Assembly: GCA_964343305.1 (NCBI GenBank)
Contig: CAYFJO010000027.1
Location: 1 to 49,252, forward strand
Source: CAYFJO01 sp964343305
Lineage (GTDB): Bacteria > Planctomycetota > Planctomycetia > Pirellulales > Pirellulaceae
Reading direction: 5' to 3'
Length of the DNA: 49,252 nucleotides
The number at the start of each line of letters is the position of its first letter. Positions within the stretch are counted from its first letter, which is position 1. The notes beneath the pieces are model-generated. The model was not told the origin of the DNA. It saw only the letters and a list, made by a program, of their open reading frames with translations, and searched no databases. Below, in pieces: positions 43,063 to 49,252 of the stretch. The translations under genes were made by a program, and so were the position numbers.

Positions 43063-43242
43063 TCAATCTTGTCTGAGGAGTCGCTCTAGCAGATCCTCGA
43101 CTCCAACCGATGCTGCTGCTTCGTGCATATAGTCAAAGTCCGCGGCAGAACCGAGAAGTTCAACCAACCGGGACACGTCGTCCCACTGGCGTTCAGAGGT
43201 TTCGTTGGTCTCGCGATACCACTCGAGTTTGCTGACGATCAT
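43063..43242 (-). pseudogene. Nucleotidyltransferase C-terminal fragment (59 codons)
   Basis: A short open frame from the ATG at 43242: MIVSKLEWYRETNETSERQW, later SVGVEDLLERLLRQD. This matches the conserved end (KLEWYR, SERQW, DLLERAL) of a nucleotidyltransferase-like family often found as a two-gene cassette. Its ATG overlaps the stop of the upstream fragment as ATGA, in a different frame. Together the two lack about 90 middle residues of the usual protein, so I read them as one gene with an internal deletion. Independent translation by coupling is possible but unlikely to yield an enzyme. Confidence 0.65.
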
Positions 43243-43430
43243 ACCGCGTCTTCCGTCATCTCGGCAACTAGATCAACGTCCATGGTCGAGCGAGCGGCTC
43301 CGTGAAACGAACTGGCAACGCTTCCAGCGACATAGTGCCGAATCTCCAGCTTTTGCAACGCAGAGACGACGGGAGCAAGAGCGTCGACCAGATCATCCGT
43401 TTCATTCAATGACAGTTCTCCTGCTGCCAA
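43239..43430 (-). pseudogene. Nucleotidyltransferase N-terminal fragment
   Basis: A 63-codon frame: VDALAPVVSALQKLEIRHYV, then AGSVASSFHGAARSTMDVDL and VAEMTEDAV before TGA. The GSxAS...RSTxDVDL block is the nucleotidyltransferase active-site entry (Gly-Ser and the Asp-x-Asp metal pair). The middle of the domain is missing, and the C-terminal remainder continues in another frame at 43242. Family identity is fairly clear; the function of such cassettes (possibly toxin-antitoxin-like) is not settled. Confidence 0.7.
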
Positions 43431-43681
43431 CTCCGAACGGCGTCCGCCAATGCCTTGCCATAGGTCAACTCAATGAACATCAATTGGACATCGCCGTCGC
43501 TTAGGTTCGGATGTTGACGACGAATGGCATCCAACGCCATGTTTTTGACGCGTCGCGACATGGCACATGTTTTCCTGATCCGCTCTTGCGGCGACATTTG
43601 TCGAAAACATTCCAAGTGAATCGCTGCGGCATCAGGTGAAGTATCCGTCGTGTAAACCGGTGGATTCATGAGCTTATTCAC
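43406..43681 (-). CDS. Small partner protein of the nucleotidyltransferase cassette
   Basis: A 91-aa cytoplasmic protein overlapping the nucleotidyltransferase start by 25 bp. The body reads TSPDAAAIHLECFRQMSPQE, then MSRRVKNMALDAIRRQHPNL and ELTYGKALADAVRSW. This follows a small all-helical type (SPEAxxVxxELxRxMxPxxR, LxLxGLRxRHPxAS) that I know as the usual upstream neighbour of these nucleotidyltransferases. It appears intact although its partner is broken. If the pair is an antitoxin and toxin, survival of this half would make sense, but that is speculation. Confidence 0.65.
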   Translation of the reverse strand: MNKLMNPPVYTTDTSPDAAAIHLECFRQMSPQERIRKTCAMSRRVKNMALDAIRRQHPNLSDGDVQLMFIELTYGKALADAVRSWQQENCH

Positions 43682-43709
43682 GCTCCTCTATGTGATGTCC
43701 ACTTAGCCC

Positions 43710-43835
43710 TCAGCTTACTTTTCGTTCCGCCGCCTTTTTCGAAAAGTGTCCAGCCACCACTCGACGTGCAACGAAGAACTTCGGCAGGCTGGACTGCCAC
43801 CAGCGGAGTTTGGCGTTCTGATGTTCTTCGCTCAT
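43710..43835 (-). pseudogene. Possible remnant of a membrane protein (41 codons)
   Basis: A short frame from the ATG at 43835: MSEEHQNAKLRWWQSSLPKF, then FVARRVVAGHFS. The RWWQxSL start resembles the N-terminus of many planctomycete one-span proteins (RWYQFSLRTLL...), but the hydrophobic span is interrupted by RR. It may be a decayed copy or chance similarity. Confidence 0.3.
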
Positions 43836-43859
43836 TTGGAATCACCGCTGACTAGGAAT

Positions 43860-44102
43860 TCACCTCGCTTGGGACTTCAACCACAACCCAATTAGACCAA
43901 CGACAAGTGACGCGACACAGAGTGACAAACCGATAGCAGCAAACATGCCATCCGGGTAACGGCGATTAACTGTGTTCGCCCATTCCCCAGAGCAACTAAC
44001 CATGCCGAGCAGGAAAAGTAGGACGCTAAACAGACAACCAAGGCGTGCGGGACGAGCGGGGGAAGGCCCATCCGAGTCAGGCTTGTCGGGAGTGCTGGGC
44101 AT
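43860..44102 (-). CDS. Small two-span membrane protein
   Basis: An 80-aa protein: a Pro/Asp-rich cytoplasmic start (TPDKPDSDGPSPARPARLG), a first span (CLFSVLLFLLGMVSC, about 23-37), a short outer loop (EWANTVNRRYPDG), and a second span (FAAIGLSLCVASLVVGLIGL, about 54-73). The clean alternation of spans and polar loops suggests a real gene. I recognise no family. It is divergent from the three-gene operon at 44278, with 175 bp between starts. Confidence 0.6.
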   Translation of the reverse strand: MPSTPDKPDSDGPSPARPARLGCLFSVLLFLLGMVSCSGEWANTVNRRYPDGMFAAIGLSLCVASLVVGLIGLWLKSQAR

Positions 44103-44277
44103 GGGGGTATTATAGCAAAGGCCGAATTTCTGGTGGTTTTTCGCATCTTTGTTTTGGACGTGAACAGTTGCGACATCTATATTTTAGTTGGATTCCTTAT
44201 TGTCCTGGAGTCGCAATACTCCTTCTAGTGAAGTACTATATTCAACCGACAATTACAATAATTGCTGGGTGGCTCAA

Positions 44278-44712
44278 ATGGCGAAAGCAAAGAAAAAGGG
44301 GACACAAGAACCGTTAAGAATGGTGTACATGGTGCCATGCGACAGTGTTTCTAAAGACCCAAACACAGGCAAGGCAACGCTGTATGGATTATTTGACAAA
44401 ATCTGGCTTGAAAATATTCCAGGGGTGATACCACGATTTTCCGTCTTTGCGAAACTTGATGGTCTTGGCAAGTTTCCTGTTATCGTGGAAGTTGTTGACC
44501 CAAAGGGAAAGATCATTGAGTCTTCAAAGTTGGATTTGGAAGTGAAAAAGGACGGTTTCGCAATACTTCACATGGACTTTGGCAATGTTGACGTTCGGAA
44601 GGCCGGTGATGTAGAGATTAGAATAATGAGTGGGCGTCGAATGGTCGGCAACGCCCGCATTCCAGTTGCAAAAAAGAAGCAAGCGAGGTCTCCTCGAAAG
44701 AAGAGGGGTTAA
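44278..44712 (+). CDS. DUF6941-like protein, first gene of a three-gene operon
   Basis: A 144-aa cytoplasmic protein; I take the ATG at 44278 because the protein then opens with a basic tail and the family core. The core RMVYMVPCDSVSKDPNTGKA, then TLYGLFDKIWLENIPGVIPR and FSVFAKLDGLGKFPVIVEVV, looks like the small beta-sandwich family I know as DUF6941 (xCDxVxxDxxxGKxxLxGxFD). Both ends are Lys/Arg-rich (AKAKKKG; AKKKQARSPRKKRG), suggesting nucleic-acid contact. The stop is followed after one base by the next ATG, so the genes are translationally linked. GC content is visibly lower than in the surrounding region. Function unknown. Confidence 0.7.
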   Translation: MAKAKKKGTQEPLRMVYMVPCDSVSKDPNTGKATLYGLFDKIWLENIPGVIPRFSVFAKLDGLGKFPVIVEVVDPKGKIIESSKLDLEVKKDGFAILHMDFGNVDVRKAGDVEIRIMSGRRMVGNARIPVAKKKQARSPRKKRG

Positions 44713-44713
44713 T

Positions 44714-45106
44714 ATGACAGTTACAGTAACTGTGGACGACAACCAGGCAGCTTCCGAGCTGTCGGTAGAAGTGTCGACGGGCCTTGGAACTATGTTCACG
44801 GCGTCGGCTGTCGATAGTGATGCGATGGTTTCAGAGATCAACGATCTAAGCTCTGACCGCTGGGTGGTTGGGCGGCCTATTCCAGTTGTGGTTTGGAATT
44901 ACTCGTTTGAGTCCTCATCGTATGTGGCAAGCATGTCAGACGCTAACGTAAACGCTTCTGGAGACACTCCACAAGAGGCTATAAACAATCTAAAGGATGT
45001 GATTGCCGCTAAAATGACATTTTTCTCTTCGCGAGCATTGAGCGACTTTGGGAAGAAACTGCGAAAGCAATACTCTGTACTACGTTGCTTTATCTACGAC
45101 GGTTAA
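44714..45106 (+). CDS. HicB-like protein, second gene of the operon
   Basis: A 130-aa protein starting one base after the upstream stop. The C-terminal half has HicB-like features: VVVWNYSFESSSYVASMSDA followed by ASGDTPQEAINNLKDVIAAK (the SxGxTxEEAxxNxxEAI pattern). The first 55 residues (TVTVDDNQAASELSVEVSTG) are an added beta region not usual in HicB antitoxins. The tail (LSDFGKKLRKQYSVLRCFIY) is basic. HicB proteins pair with small HicA mRNA interferases; the following 101-aa gene sits where a toxin would be. An antitoxin role is inferred from the partial motif and position only. Confidence 0.6.
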   Translation: MTVTVTVDDNQAASELSVEVSTGLGTMFTASAVDSDAMVSEINDLSSDRWVVGRPIPVVVWNYSFESSSYVASMSDANVNASGDTPQEAINNLKDVIAAKMTFFSSRALSDFGKKLRKQYSVLRCFIYDG

Positions 45107-45112
45107 CAACGG

Positions 45113-45418
45113 ATGCCTCGCAAAAGCCGAACTCAAATTACGAAGGAAATGGCAAGGAGAATCGCCAAGAAACTAAATGCTCAAATTGATAAAGCCGGCA
45201 GCGCCCACGACTTGGCTAGCGTCTTTCATGACGGTTTGATCATAGCTCAATTTGGCATTCGTCGTGGATCAAGGGGGAATGCTGGGCATGATCACATTCC
45301 ATCTGATATTTTTGTGGGGCCCAACTTCACCAGGCAACTAGCGCAGTGCACGAAAAGCAGGGATCAGTGGATTCAAAAACTTATTGAGGACGGAATCATC
45401 GATGGTGATGTTATCTGA
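45113..45418 (+). CDS. Small GHDHIP-motif protein, third gene of the operon
   Basis: A 101-aa protein 6 bp after the HicB-like gene. The distinctive middle block reads SVFHDGLIIAQFGIRRGSRG, then NAGHDHIPSDIFVGP, then LAQCTKSRDQWIQKLIEDGI. I have a sense of this pattern (FGIRRGS...GHDHIP...SRDEW) as a widespread unnamed family, not HicA proper. The His-x-His in GHDHIP recalls the catalytic GSHH of HicA toxins, which fits a HicA-analogue role. The N-terminus is basic (PRKSRTQITKEMARRIAKKL), suitable for nucleic-acid binding. No promoter lies between these genes. Confidence 0.6.
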   Translation: MPRKSRTQITKEMARRIAKKLNAQIDKAGSAHDLASVFHDGLIIAQFGIRRGSRGNAGHDHIPSDIFVGPNFTRQLAQCTKSRDQWIQKLIEDGIIDGDVI

Positions 45419-45505
45419 TGAGTGCGTGAACCCAAGCCTGCATTATCACTCCTTGAGTGCATGAGTTCTCTCCCGCACACAATTCACTGTAGGGCCGCTC
45501 TCTAG

Positions 45506-45595
45506 GAGAGCAGTCCCGCGTCTTGGCGGCGCAATCGTCTTATAAGCGAACGTAGGGAATCCAGGTACGGATTGAGTTCGATTCCCCTTCTCTCA
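45506..45595 (+). other. tRNA-like remnant (pseudo-tRNA)
   Basis: A 90-nt stretch with class-II tRNA layout. The ends GAGAGCA (45506-45512) and TTCTCTC (45588-45594) pair at six of seven positions; the anticodon-like loop CTTATAA is closed by TCGT/GCGA; a variable-arm stem CGTA/TACG is present; and a T-loop-like TTCGATT lies at about 45578-45584. The T stem is badly mismatched, the D loop too short, and a UAU anticodon does not fit a class-II tRNA. I therefore read it as a decayed tRNA or att-site scar, with low confidence. Confidence 0.3.
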
Positions 45596-45596
45596 G

Positions 45597-45782
45597 CTAG
45601 GCTTGCTTGGCCTTGCGTTTGGCTGCCTTCACCAATATTTCACGTGCCCACGTTCCGACTCTGGGTTCCGCAATCTGCTTGATCAGCTCGTATTCTTCGT
45701 CTGTCAGTTGCAGTACGAATGCAGGCTTGCGCTTCTCAGATTCAGGGACAGTCGGGCGTCCTCGCTTCTTTTTCTTAGCCAT
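45597..45782 (-). CDS. Small ribbon-helix-helix-like protein
   Basis: A 61-aa basic protein from the ATG at 45782: MAKKKKRGRPTVPESEKRKP, then FVLQLTDEEYELIKQIAEPR and GTWAREILVKAAKRK. A beta strand followed by two helices (LTDEEYELIKQIA; WAREILVKAA) fits the ribbon-helix-helix/Arc-MetJ type of DNA-binding protein common on plasmids and mobile islands. The Lys/Arg N-terminus supports DNA binding. It is probably an autoregulator or mobile-element accessory protein without a visible partner. Its stop lies two bases from the tRNA-like remnant. Confidence 0.65.
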   Translation of the reverse strand: MAKKKKRGRPTVPESEKRKPAFVLQLTDEEYELIKQIAEPRVGTWAREILVKAAKRKAKQA

Positions 45783-46171
45783 TAACACTATATCGAACAA
45801 ATACACAATAAAGGATTGCAAACGACGAATAAAACTATATAGTAAAAATCAAAGGAGATCAACCCCCAACAAAAAACGGTAGTGGGTGATTTTGCGTTTT
45901 AGAAGCCCGGCTTTTTCGGAAAAGCCGGGCTTCTTTTCTTCAAAGTCACCCACTACCCAAAAAACCCGGAATCGACGCCAATCGAAACCGGGCCAACTAC
46001 AACCAGCGATTCGCTAATTGCAGCCTAGACATCTTCACTTTAGCGAATCGCCTCAACAGAGGAAAGATTCGCGATAGAAGACACTCTTCTGTGATTCTTG
46101 TGAAAGGCTGCAACAATGTACTTTTGGATGGAAATGTCCACACCAACCGATGAGCCGGAGCGACTTCACAA
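45783..46171. other. Intergenic region with a nested palindrome
   Basis: About 390 bp between the divergent RHH-like gene and the kinase gene. It contains the nested hairpin at 45878-45957 and an A/T-rich stretch next to the RHH start, probably its promoter. No other frame is credible. Confidence 0.5.
45878..45957. terminator. Nested inverted repeat, terminator-like
   Basis: The inner arms at 45901-45915 and 45920-45934 (AGAAGCCCGGCTTTT and its exact complement) have loop TCGG and are followed by TTTTC. The outer arms at 45878-45889 and 45946-45957 (GGTAGTGGGTGA and its exact complement) enclose it. The inner hairpin alone is a good rho-independent terminator. No gene ends right before it on the plus strand, so it may shield the kinase promoter. 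Confidence 0.75.
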
Positions 46172-49090
46172 ATGAGCGATGCAAAAGGTCCAGTCCCGTG
46201 CCCTCAGCACGACGAGTTGACAGAGTTTAGTGCTGGACGTCTTCCAAGTGATATGGTTGGCAAGATCGGCGCTCATGTCGAGCATTGCGATAAATGCGCC
46301 GAAACCATCTCGTTGATGAGCGAAAGCTCAGACACACTGCTGACCGAGTTGCGCGGCAGCAACCAGCACACCGAAATGTGTAGCGATGCTGATCGAGACC
46401 GCGTTGTGCAGCTCATTAACAGAGTTGGGACAGAGGCTTCCGAGGCCGAAAAGGACGATGCGACGAAGGCCCATCCCGTACCAGCGAAGCTCCAAAAGGT
46501 GGTTGATGACCTTGCCGAAACGGGCCTGCTCGACGCGAACAGAATTGCGGAAGTGATCACTTCTTTGCCCGAAGATAAGCGCGATGATCCTCAGGAGTTC
46601 GCCAAGGCATTGATCCGCCGGAAGTTACTGACCAAGTTTCAGGCAACCGCCGTCTGTCAAGGAATGGCCAAGAGCCTGGTCTTCGGTGCGTACGTCGTGT
46701 TGGACAAGATCGGCGCCGGCGGGATGGGGATGGTCTATCGAGGGCAACATCGTCGCATGAAACGAGAGGTGGCCATCAAGGTGCTGCCGGGTGGTTCCTT
46801 GAACGACGATGATGCTGTCGAGCGGTTTTATCGTGAAGTCGAAGCGGCCGCCAAACTTTTGCACGCAAATATTGTCACTGCGTTCGACGCGGGGCAACAT
46901 GGCAATTCGCATTTTTTGGTGATGGAATATGTCAACGGCAAAGATCTGGGCGTCGTCATTCGAGAGCGGGGACCTTTGCCGGTTTCCGCAGCCGTTGATT
47001 TGATAATTCAAGCAGCGCGGGGATTGGAATACGCTCACGGCGAAGGTTTGATTCATCGCGACATCAAACCCGCCAACTTGCTGGTGGACAAGAAGGGCAC
47101 GGTCAAGATTTTGGATATGGGCCTGGCGCGACTTGCCGCGGCGACAACAGGCGATGACGGGTTGACCAAGTCTGGACAAATCATGGGCACGGTCGACTAC
47201 ATGGCCCCAGAGCAAGCGGCCGACACACGCAAAGCGGATGCGCGATCCGACATTTACAGTTTGGGCTGTACGCTCTATCGGCTTTTGACTGGCCAGTCAA
47301 TGTTCGATGGCGAAACGATCATGAACAAGATGATGTCACACGCCCAACTGCCGCCGCCGGATTTGCAGATACAACGACTCGACGTCTCCGACCAGTTGAA
47401 TGCCGTGTTTCAAAAGATGGTTGCAAAGTCACCGGCCGATCGCCAGCAATCGATGAGCGAAGTGATTGCGGATCTTCACGCCTGCATCCAAGACGACACA
47501 ATCCAAGCAGCGTCGGCGCACACGATTCAAACTCCAGGCCGTCACGAAGCGAGTTCGGACAGCCAGTTGACCGACTTTTTTGATGGGATCATGCCGGTTG
47601 AACAGAGTGTCTCAACAACTCCAAAACCGGCGGCCGACGAACAGACCATTGACCTACAGGATTCCAGCAAGCCGGACACAAAGGTGGAAATTGCCGAAAG
47701 CAGTTCGGTGAAGGCTCAGGCGCTGCCACAGAAGGAAGATTCTCGGCGCAGCCGCCATATCGGCCTTTGCCTTGCGGGGCTTGCGATCTTGCTTGGCGTG
47801 ATGGTGTTCTTCATTCGCACGTCAAACGGCACGGTGCGGATCGAGATTCTCGATCCTAGTCTCGATGTCGTGTTCAATTCGACCGGTTTGCTTATCAAAG
47901 GCGACAAGAAGTTCGAGGAGATCAAACTCGTTCCTGGCAAAGACAGATTGAAGATAACGCGCGGCGAGTTCGAGTTCTACACCGATGAGTTTGAATTGAA
48001 GAAGGGCGGCGATGTCGTCATTCGCATCGAGTATTTTGATGGCAATGTTCGAGTCTCCAAAGACGGCGATTCGATCTCGGTGAATAGCCCACGGCGGAGC
48101 TCGATAGCACAATCGGATGAGAGCGCGGTACCGAAACGCAGAGTCGACTGGGACGACGCTACCACGATCCGACTATCATTAGCAGTTGCCCCTTTCGATG
48201 TTGAGCAAGCCAAAGAGCACCAAAGTGCTTGGGCGAACCACCTGGGCATTCCCATCAAAAAAGAAGTCAAATTGTCCGACGGAGAAACAATGACATTCAT
48301 GCTCGTCCCGCCCGGGAAGTTCAGGATGGGTGCCGGCGATGACGATCAACTCGCAGCGCCCAATGAAAAGCCACAACATCCGGTGACGCTTACACAGCCA
48401 TTCTACATGGCGGCAACCGAGGTCACCGTGGGGCAGTTTCGTCAGTTCGTCGTTGACACAAAGTATGTCACCAGCGCCGAAGCAGATGGGAAAGGAGCGT
48501 TTAGGGTGAAAGGGCGGACACGTGCCGCTGAATGCATCTGGAGTGATAGCGCCGACGAGTTGCCTGTCCGAGCGGTCGGTTGGAAGGACGCCCAAGAATT
48601 CTGCGATTGGCTCGAGGACAAGACTGGAAATACGTATCGACTTCCGACAGAGGCAGAATGGGAATACGCATGCCGTGCCGGGACAACAAGTGCCTATTGG
48701 TTTGGCGACGAGTTTGTCGGAGAGTTTGCGAGTGCGTTCAGCGGCGACGAATCCGCCATAGTGATTCCTGGGACTTATCCCGCGAATGCATTTGGGCTGT
48801 ACGAAATGCATGGAAACGTTCACGAGACCTGTTTCGATTCAGGTCGTGTGTACACGGAACAAGCGGTGACCGACCCCGTGGGCAAGATCGCAGACACCGT
48901 CGTGGTTCGTGGGGGAGCCGCGAGTTCAGCGGCTTCGAGACTGAGATCGTCGCACCGATATGTGGCGGATGCCAGATTCGCTCCAAACGCCAGTTTCGCA
49001 ACAACAGTCAAGGGGTTTCGCGTTATCCAGGTGATCGACGCGATCTCGAACGTCAGCGGTTCTTCATCGACACCTCCCGATCGCCAATGA
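46172..49090 (+). CDS. Zinc-finger / Ser-Thr kinase / FGE-sulfatase-domain fusion protein
   Basis: A 972-aa membrane signalling protein. The N-terminal anti-sigma-type zinc finger is CPQHDELTEFSAG...HVEHCDKC (about 9-43). The kinase domain (about 172-435) has all key parts: IGAGGMGMVYRG loop, VAIKVL lysine, HRDIKPANLL catalytic loop, DMGLARL in place of DFG, and MAPEQAA. A single span (HIGLCLAGLAILLGVMVFFI, about 528-548) places the rest outside. After a beta region comes a formylglycine-generating-enzyme-like domain (about 708-957): FMLVPPGKFRMGAGDDD, PFYMAATEVTVGQFRQF, YRLPTEAEWEYACRAG and GLYEMHGNVHETC. In such fusions the FGE-type domain is thought to be a sensor rather than the sulfatase maturase. 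The zinc finger suggests contact with an ECF sigma factor. The start ATG at 46172 lacks a strong ribosome binding site. Confidence 0.93.
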   Translation: MSDAKGPVPCPQHDELTEFSAGRLPSDMVGKIGAHVEHCDKCAETISLMSESSDTLLTELRGSNQHTEMCSDADRDRVVQLINRVGTEASEAEKDDATKAHPVPAKLQKVVDDLAETGLLDANRIAEVITSLPEDKRDDPQEFAKALIRRKLLTKFQATAVCQGMAKSLVFGAYVVLDKIGAGGMGMVYRGQHRRMKREVAIKVLPGGSLNDDDAVERFYREVEAAAKLLHANIVTAFDAGQHGNSHFLVMEYVNGKDLGVVIRERGPLPVSAAVDLIIQAARGLEYAHGEGLIHRDIKPANLLVDKKGTVKILDMGLARLAAATTGDDGLTKSGQIMGTVDYMAPEQAADTRKADARSDIYSLGCTLYRLLTGQSMFDGETIMNKMMSHAQLPPPDLQIQRLDVSDQLNAVFQKMVAKSPADRQQSMSEVIADLHACIQDDTIQAASAHTIQTPGRHEASSDSQLTDFFDGIMPVEQSVSTTPKPAADEQTIDLQDSSKPDTKVEIAESSSVKAQALPQKEDSRRSRHIGLCLAGLAILLGVMVFFIRTSNGTVRIEILDPSLDVVFNSTGLLIKGDKKFEEIKLVPGKDRLKITRGEFEFYTDEFELKKGGDVVIRIEYFDGNVRVSKDGDSISVNSPRRSSIAQSDESAVPKRRVDWDDATTIRLSLAVAPFDVEQAKEHQSAWANHLGIPIKKEVKLSDGETMTFMLVPPGKFRMGAGDDDQLAAPNEKPQHPVTLTQPFYMAATEVTVGQFRQFVVDTKYVTSAEADGKGAFRVKGRTRAAECIWSDSADELPVRAVGWKDAQEFCDWLEDKTGNTYRLPTEAEWEYACRAGTTSAYWFGDEFVGEFASAFSGDESAIVIPGTYPANAFGLYEMHGNVHETCFDSGRVYTEQAVTDPVGKIADTVVVRGGAASSAASRLRSSHRYVADARFAPNASFATTVKGFRVIQVIDAISNVSGSSSTPPDRQ

Positions 49091-49252
49091 AAGAATTCCT
49101 GGCGCGATACTCGTGGCTGCAACTGCAATCGGTCTTTGGCCAAAGTCACTGCAACCGAAAACTGTGCAAACGTCCACACCAAACTGGGCAATTAGTCGTC
49201 ACGATTTGTGCCACGATCAGGGGATTCGCCGCAGCCGAATGCGTCGATGATG
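49087..49252 (+). other. Window-edge sequence after the kinase; possible start of a next gene
   Basis: An ATG at 49087 overlaps the kinase stop and its frame stays open to the window end (55 codons, MKEFLARYSWLQLQSVFGQ). Another frame reads a hydrophobic stretch (ILVAATAIGLWP) but stops near 49250. Neither can be judged within the window. Confidence 0.25.

Overview
The window looks like a chromosome segment of a planctomycete, most likely from the Pirellulales and relatives. The evidence is the gene content: secreted S1-type sulfatases, PVC-type dehydrogenase and cytochrome c fusion proteins, HEAT-repeat tails on secreted enzymes, ECF sigma factors, a zinc-finger/Ser-Thr kinase/FGE-like fusion, and DNA of roughly 55-60 % GC by eye. 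Assignment is by recognition of family features only; no database was searched.

Left part (1-7000): a HEAT-tailed sulfatase is followed by an ECF sigma factor overlapping a one-pass membrane protein, then a secreted coiled-coil protein. After these comes a 2.3 kb graveyard on both strands: a frameshifted ICMT-like methyltransferase, a membrane-protein gene with an in-frame ochre codon, and a tyrosine-recombinase remnant with an in-frame TGA and a foreign tail. Only one hypothetical ORF there is unbroken.

Glycan/redox part (7000-30100): a co-directional run encodes a sulfatase, an alpha/beta hydrolase, a 1060-aa multi-haem protein with LamG-like domain, and a beta-propeller dehydrogenase-like protein. 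It is followed by a GHL10/DUF187-type glycoside hydrolase bracketed by an imperfect ~65-bp repeat, a divergent metallophosphoesterase-like protein, a lactonase-family propeller, an SGNH esterase next to a sialidase, a lone ECF sigma factor, and a 1271-aa fusion of SGNH-like, propeller, HEAT, azurin-like and cytochrome c domains flanked by copies of a palindromic repeat. Almost all of these proteins have signal peptides, so this is an outward-facing glycan-degradation and electron-transfer region.

Right part (30500-49252): ilvD is the only clear core-metabolism gene. Next are a WGR-domain gene cut by an IS66-type transposase remnant, a HEAT-tailed hydrolase, an M14 carboxypeptidase, a 1533-aa HEAT/NPCBM protein ending in what looks like a catalytically dead trypsin-like domain, and an SGNH hydrolase. 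From 43 to 46 kb lies a small accessory patch: a nucleotidyltransferase pair in decay, a tight lower-GC three-gene operon with a HicB-like member, a small RHH-like protein, a tRNA-like remnant and a nested palindrome. The window ends with the kinase/FGE-like fusion.

The best candidates for something undescribed are the three-gene HicB-like operon (44278-45418), the inactive-protease HEAT protein (37567-42168) and the cupredoxin/cytochrome fusion (26277-30092).
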